Shown here piece by piece: positions 56,475 to 59,404 of a stretch of DNA of 59,404 nt. The DNA comes from Burkholderiales bacterium RIFCSPLOWO2_12_FULL_65_40 (GTDB lineage Bacteria > Pseudomonadota > Gammaproteobacteria > Burkholderiales > Burkholderiaceae_C), in the NCBI GenBank assembly GCA_001770955.1, contig MESL01000040.1, positions 1 through 59,404 on the forward strand. Direction: 5' to 3'. Under the pieces are notes generated by a model that was given only the letters and a program-made list of their open reading frames with translations, was not told where the DNA came from and made no database searches. The position numbers were made by a program, and so were the translations under genes. Every line of letters begins with the position of its first letter. Positions within the stretch are counted from its first letter, which is position 1.

Positions 56475-58013
56475 TCAGCCCTGCGCCGCCACGCGGTCCG
56501 CCTTGCTCTGCAACTTGTTGAGCGCGCTGAGGTAGGCCTTGGCAGACGCCACGACGATGTCAGGATCGGCCCCTACGCCATTCACAACGCGGCCGCTGTT
56601 CTGCAGGCGCACCGTCACTTCGCCCTGGCTTTCCGTCGAACCGCTGATGGCATTGACGGAATACAGCACCATCTCGGCGCCGCTCTTCACATGCGATTCA
56701 ATGGCCTTGAGCGAAGCATCGACAGGGCCGTTGCCATCCGCCTCGCCCTTGACTTCCTTGCCATCGACGGTGAACACCACGCTGGCATGGGGCCGCTCGC
56801 CCGTCTCGCTGTGCTGGGCCAAAGATACGAAATGGTACTGGTCACTCTGACCATGCACGCTTTCATCGCTGACCAGAGCCAGGATGTCCTCGTCAAAAAT
56901 CTCGCTTTTGCGATCGGCCAGTTCCTTGAATCGGGTGAATGCGGCATTGGTGTCTGCCTCGCTCTCCAGGCTCACACCCAGATCCTGCAAGCGCTGCTTG
57001 AAGGCATTGCGACCGCTGAGCTTGCCCAGCACGATCTTGTTGGCGCTCCAGCCCACATCCTCGGCACGCATGATCTCGTAGGTATCACGCGCCTTGAGCA
57101 CGCCGTCCTGGTGGATGCCGCTGGCATGCGCAAAGGCGTTGGCGCCCACCACGGCCTTGTTCGGCTGCACCACGAAGCCCGTGGTCTGGCTCACCATGCG
57201 GCTGGCGGCCACGATGTGCTGGGTGTCGATGCCGACTTCCAGATTGAAGTAGTCCTTGCGCGTCTTGACGGCCATCACCACCTCTTCCAGCGAGCAGTTG
57301 CCCGCGCGCTCACCCAGGCCGTTGATGGTGCATTCCACCTGGCGCGCGCCGCCAATCATCACGCCGGCAAGCGAGTTGGCCACGGCCATGCCCAGGTCGT
57401 TGTGGCAGTGCACCGACCAGATGGCCTTGTCGCTGTTCGGAACGCGCTCGCGCAGGGTCTTGAGGAACTGGCCGTACAACTCCGGCACGGCGTAGCCCAC
57501 GGTATCGGGCACGTTGATGGTGGTGGCGCCCTCATTGATCACGGCCTCGATCACGCGGCAGAGAAAATCCACCTCACTGCGGTAGCCGTCCTCGGGGCTG
57601 AACTCGATGTCACCCACCAGGTTGCGTGCGAAGCGCACCGACTGCTTGGCCTGCTCCAACACCTGCTCGGGTGTCATGCGCAGCTTTTTTTCCATGTGCA
57701 GGGGGCTGGTGGCAATGAAGGTGTGGATGCGCGCACGGTTGGCACCCTTGAGGGCTTCGGCAGCACGGGCGATGTCGCGGTCATTGGCGCGCGAGAGCGA
57801 GCAGATGGTGGAATCCTTGATCGAATTGGCGATCAGCTGCACGGCCTCGAAATCACCATTGGAACTGGCGGCGAAGCCGGCCTCGATCACGTCCACCTTC
57901 AGGCGCTCCAGCTGGCGGGCAATGCGCAGCTTTTCATCGCGCGTCATCGACGCACCGGGAGACTGCTCGCCGTCGCGCAAGGTGGTGTCGAAAATGATCA
58001 GTTTGTCAGCCAT
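56475..58013 (-). CDS. leuA: 2-isopropylmalate synthase
   Basis: 512 residues. [18 protein letters not shown] is the metal-binding N-terminus; [17 protein letters not shown] and [18 protein letters not shown] are the catalytic histidine and product regions. The C-terminal allosteric leucine-binding domain is present (about 390-505). It condenses acetyl-CoA with 2-oxoisovalerate, the first step of leucine synthesis. The start at 58013 (MADKLII) is preceded by AGGAG. A leader peptide and terminator lie upstream, so attenuation by leucine supply is likely. Confidence 0.97.
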   Translation of the reverse strand: MADKLIIFDTTLRDGEQSPGASMTRDEKLRIARQLERLKVDVIEAGFAASSNGDFEAVQLIANSIKDSTICSLSRANDRDIARAAEALKGANRARIHTFIATSPLHMEKKLRMTPEQVLEQAKQSVRFARNLVGDIEFSPEDGYRSEVDFLCRVIEAVINEGATTINVPDTVGYAVPELYGQFLKTLRERVPNSDKAIWSVHCHNDLGMAVANSLAGVMIGGARQVECTINGLGERAGNCSLEEVVMAVKTRKDYFNLEVGIDTQHIVAASRMVSQTTGFVVQPNKAVVGANAFAHASGIHQDGVLKARDTYEIMRAEDVGWSANKIVLGKLSGRNAFKQRLQDLGVSLESEADTNAAFTRFKELADRKSEIFDEDILALVSDESVHGQSDQYHFVSLAQHSETGERPHASVVFTVDGKEVKGEADGNGPVDASLKAIESHVKSGAEMVLYSVNAISGSTESQGEVTVRLQNSGRVVNGVGADPDIVVASAKAYLSALNKLQSKADRVAAQG

Positions 58014-58076
58014 GTGGTTTCTCCTGGTTCCTGGTGGTGGGGGTGGCCCGCAACGGCATTCCCTGGCGCCCAAAAC

Positions 58077-58105
58077 AAAAGGCCCGTTGCGAGTGCAGAC
58101 GGGCC
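58077..58105 (-). terminator. leuA leader attenuator terminator
   Basis: GGCCCGT / ACGGGCC on the leuA-sense strand with an 11-base loop, then TTTTGTTTTG. It lies between the leader peptide and leuA. The leader codons contain ACGGGC, which can pair with GCCCGT of the first arm as an antiterminator. Confidence 0.75.
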
Positions 58106-58130
58106 TGTGTGGAAAAAGTGTGCGCGCGCG

Positions 58131-58184
58131 CTACTGTCTCCGCCCGTGGGAGGCTAGCAGTAGGCTCAGTGCAAACGATTTCAT
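58131..58184 (-). CDS. leuA leader peptide (17 residues)
   Basis: The frame reads MKSFALSLLLASHGRRQ and stops 26 bases before the attenuator stem. Four of its 17 codons are leucine, three consecutive (CTA CTG CTA), using the CTA codon that is rare in this GC-rich genome. A cis-acting attenuation role is the natural reading: slow translation when charged leucyl-tRNA is scarce would favour read-through into leuA. There is no function expected for the peptide itself. It was found by reading the minus strand between pssA and leuA. Confidence 0.78.
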   Translation of the reverse strand: MKSFALSLLLASHGRRQ

Positions 58185-58231
58185 GAAGAGCAATGTAGCA
58201 CAAATTTCGTGGCGGCGCGGCCAGGGTCTGT

Positions 58232-59065
58232 TCACTTGTGCAGGCCCCGTTCATCAGGTTCGTCCGTGGACGTGCTGATCACACTCGTTTGCTGCCCGCG
58301 TGATTTGCGCCAGGCATATACGCCATAGCCACTCAGCCCATACAGCACGAACACGCCGAACAGCACGATGGGAGGATGGATGTTGATGACGGCAATGCCC
58401 AGCGCAATCAGCACGATGACCACGAACGGCACGCTCTTTTTCATCTGCACGTCCTTGAAGCTGTAGAACGGCACGTTCGTCACCATGGTCAGGCCGGCAT
58501 ACAGCGTGAACGCGAACATCGTCCAGGTGACCTGCGTCCAGGTCAGCCAATTGTCCTGCCCGCGCTCCACACCCAGTTCCGTCATGAGCCAGATGAAGCC
58601 CGCCACCAGCGCCGCAGCCGCAGGCGAAGGCAAGCCCTGGAAGTAGCGCTTGTCCACCACCCCGGTGTTCACATTGAAGCGAGCCAGCCGCAGCGCCGCG
58701 CAGGCGCAATAGACGAACGCGGCAATCCAGCCCCAGCGCCCCAGGCCATTGAGCGCCCAGACATAGGCGATGAGTGCAGGCGCCGCCCCGAACGACACCA
58801 TGTCCGAGAGCGAATCCATCTGTTCGCCGAACGCGCTCTGCGTGTTGGTCATGCGGGCCACGCGGCCGTCCAGGCTGTCGAGCACCATGGCGCAGAACAC
58901 GCCAATGGCTGCCATGTCGAAGCGCCCGTTCATGGCCATGACGATGGCATAGAAACCGCCGAACAAGGCCGCCAGCGTGAACAGGTTGGGCAGGATGTAG
59001 ATGCCCTTGCGCCGCTTGCGCACCACCACGCCTTCTTCCACAGCCGATTCTTCGCCGTCATGCAT
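58232..59065 (-). CDS. pssA: CDP-diacylglycerol-serine O-phosphatidyltransferase
   Basis: 277 residues with about seven membrane segments. The CDP-alcohol phosphatidyltransferase motif D-G-x2-A-R-x8-G-x3-D-x3-D is present in LDSLDGRVARMTNTQS and FGEQMDSLSD. ARFNVNTGVVDKRYFQGLPSPAAAALVAG is typical of bacterial PssA, though it is written here only in part. It makes phosphatidylserine for phosphatidylethanolamine. The position between ilvC and leuA is conserved in betaproteobacteria. ATG 59065 is preferred to a TTG one codon upstream. Confidence 0.94.
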   Translation of the reverse strand: MHDGEESAVEEGVVVRKRRKGIYILPNLFTLAALFGGFYAIVMAMNGRFDMAAIGVFCAMVLDSLDGRVARMTNTQSAFGEQMDSLSDMVSFGAAPALIAYVWALNGLGRWGWIAAFVYCACAALRLARFNVNTGVVDKRYFQGLPSPAAAALVAGFIWLMTELGVERGQDNWLTWTQVTWTMFAFTLYAGLTMVTNVPFYSFKDVQMKKSVPFVVIVLIALGIAVINIHPPIVLFGVFVLYGLSGYGVYAWRKSRGQQTSVISTSTDEPDERGLHK

Positions 59066-59186
59066 CAAATGAGTCTCCAGCGCACATCCATCATGCGCAA
59101 GTAGCTACGAAAACAATAGCAGTCATATCCTGCCAGAGCTTGGCAGTGTAGCCGCGCCCGGCAGCCCTCCCTGGAACCGCCCTCCA

Positions 59187-59217
59187 GAAAAGGCAAAAGC
59201 CACCGAAGTGGCCTTTG
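59187..59217 (-). terminator. Hairpin after ilvC
   Basis: On the minus strand GCAAAGGCCAC / GTGGCTTTTGC with a TTCG loop, followed by CTTTTC. It is a likely terminator or partial attenuator between ilvC and pssA. Confidence 0.65.
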
Positions 59218-59238
59218 CAGGAACCGGGCCGCAGGGGC

Positions 59239-59404
59239 TCAGTTGCGGGTCTGGTCGACCAGCTTGTTCTTGGCGATCCAGGGCATCATGGCGCGCAGCT
59301 GGGCACCCACCACTTCGATGCTGTGGTCGGCCGTGTTGCGGCGGCGGGCCGTCATCGATGGGTAGTTCAGGCGGCCTTCCTGGATGAACATCTTGGCGTA
59401 GTCG
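59239..59404 (-). CDS. ilvC: Ketol-acid reductoisomerase, C-terminal end (partial)
   Basis: Reading leftward from the window edge, the frame gives [20 protein letters not shown], then [20 protein letters not shown], then [13 protein letters not shown] and a stop. This is the conserved C-terminus of bacterial IlvC, which makes the dihydroxy acids of valine and isoleucine synthesis. The rest of the gene lies beyond the right edge. It precedes pssA and leuA on the same strand. Confidence 0.93.
   Translation of the reverse strand, partial: DYAKMFIQEGRLNYPSMTARRRNTADHSIEVVGAQLRAMMPWIAKNKLVDQTRN

Overview
The window is chromosomal DNA from a high-GC betaproteobacterium, most likely a member of the Comamonadaceae close to Acidovorax. 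The gene orders serC-pheA-tyrA-aroA/cmk-rpsA-ihfB-lapA-lapB and ilvC-pssA-leuA, an aroA-cmk fusion, a BktB-type thiolase, a Bug-type solute-binding protein and a recurring short intergenic repeat (AT-rich TAGCTA-like core followed by AGCGCTT...AAGCGC) all fit that assignment. The species cannot be named from the sequence alone.

Layout. 1-8.7 kb: the end of an ETF-ubiquinone oxidoreductase gene, a DUF2164 gene, an Lrp/AsnC regulator with a palindromic operator, a tandem glycine riboswitch driving gcvT-gcvH-gcvP, a Crp-like regulator, and a SoxCD-like molybdenum/cytochrome pair. 8.8-15.3 kb: a chromosomal integron. An intact integrase gene (reading left) and attI are followed by about eleven cassettes reading right, with gene contents (Sel1-like, two lipoproteins, a BrnT-like toxin, a membrane protein, a zinc-ribbon protein, a KYG-repeat secreted protein, a GIY-YIG protein) unlike the rest of the window. 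Three cassettes carry no convincing gene. They are copies of one 280-320 bp element with a conserved hairpin plus T-run whose stem pairs covary between copies. 15.5-32 kb: FKBP isomerase and signalling genes (hybrid kinase, RluA synthase, GGEEF cyclase), an SDR enzyme, bktB, a Bug protein, a universal stress protein, and a PilZ / HD-GYP / 1,882-residue hybrid kinase cluster. 32-39.3 kb: an acyl-CoA synthetase, then an operon for SHP-type and diheme cytochromes c, a PepSY protein and a flavocytochrome, divergent from a PepSY-response regulator-kinase operon. 39.5-59.4 kb: housekeeping genes: ompA-like, gyrA, serC, pheA, tyrA, aroA-cmk, rpsA, ihfB, lapAB, comEA, aat-bpt, iclR, pbpG, leuA (with a leucine-rich leader peptide and attenuator), pssA and the end of ilvC.

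How it works together. Glycine catabolism is probably controlled by riboswitch and Lrp. Aromatic and serine biosynthesis genes run with ribosomal protein S1 and IHF. The leucine branch is probably attenuated. The integron is the accessory part. Its most interesting feature is the family of gene-less cassettes with a structured, terminator-like RNA, which could be a small RNA or a transcriptional insulator spread through the array.
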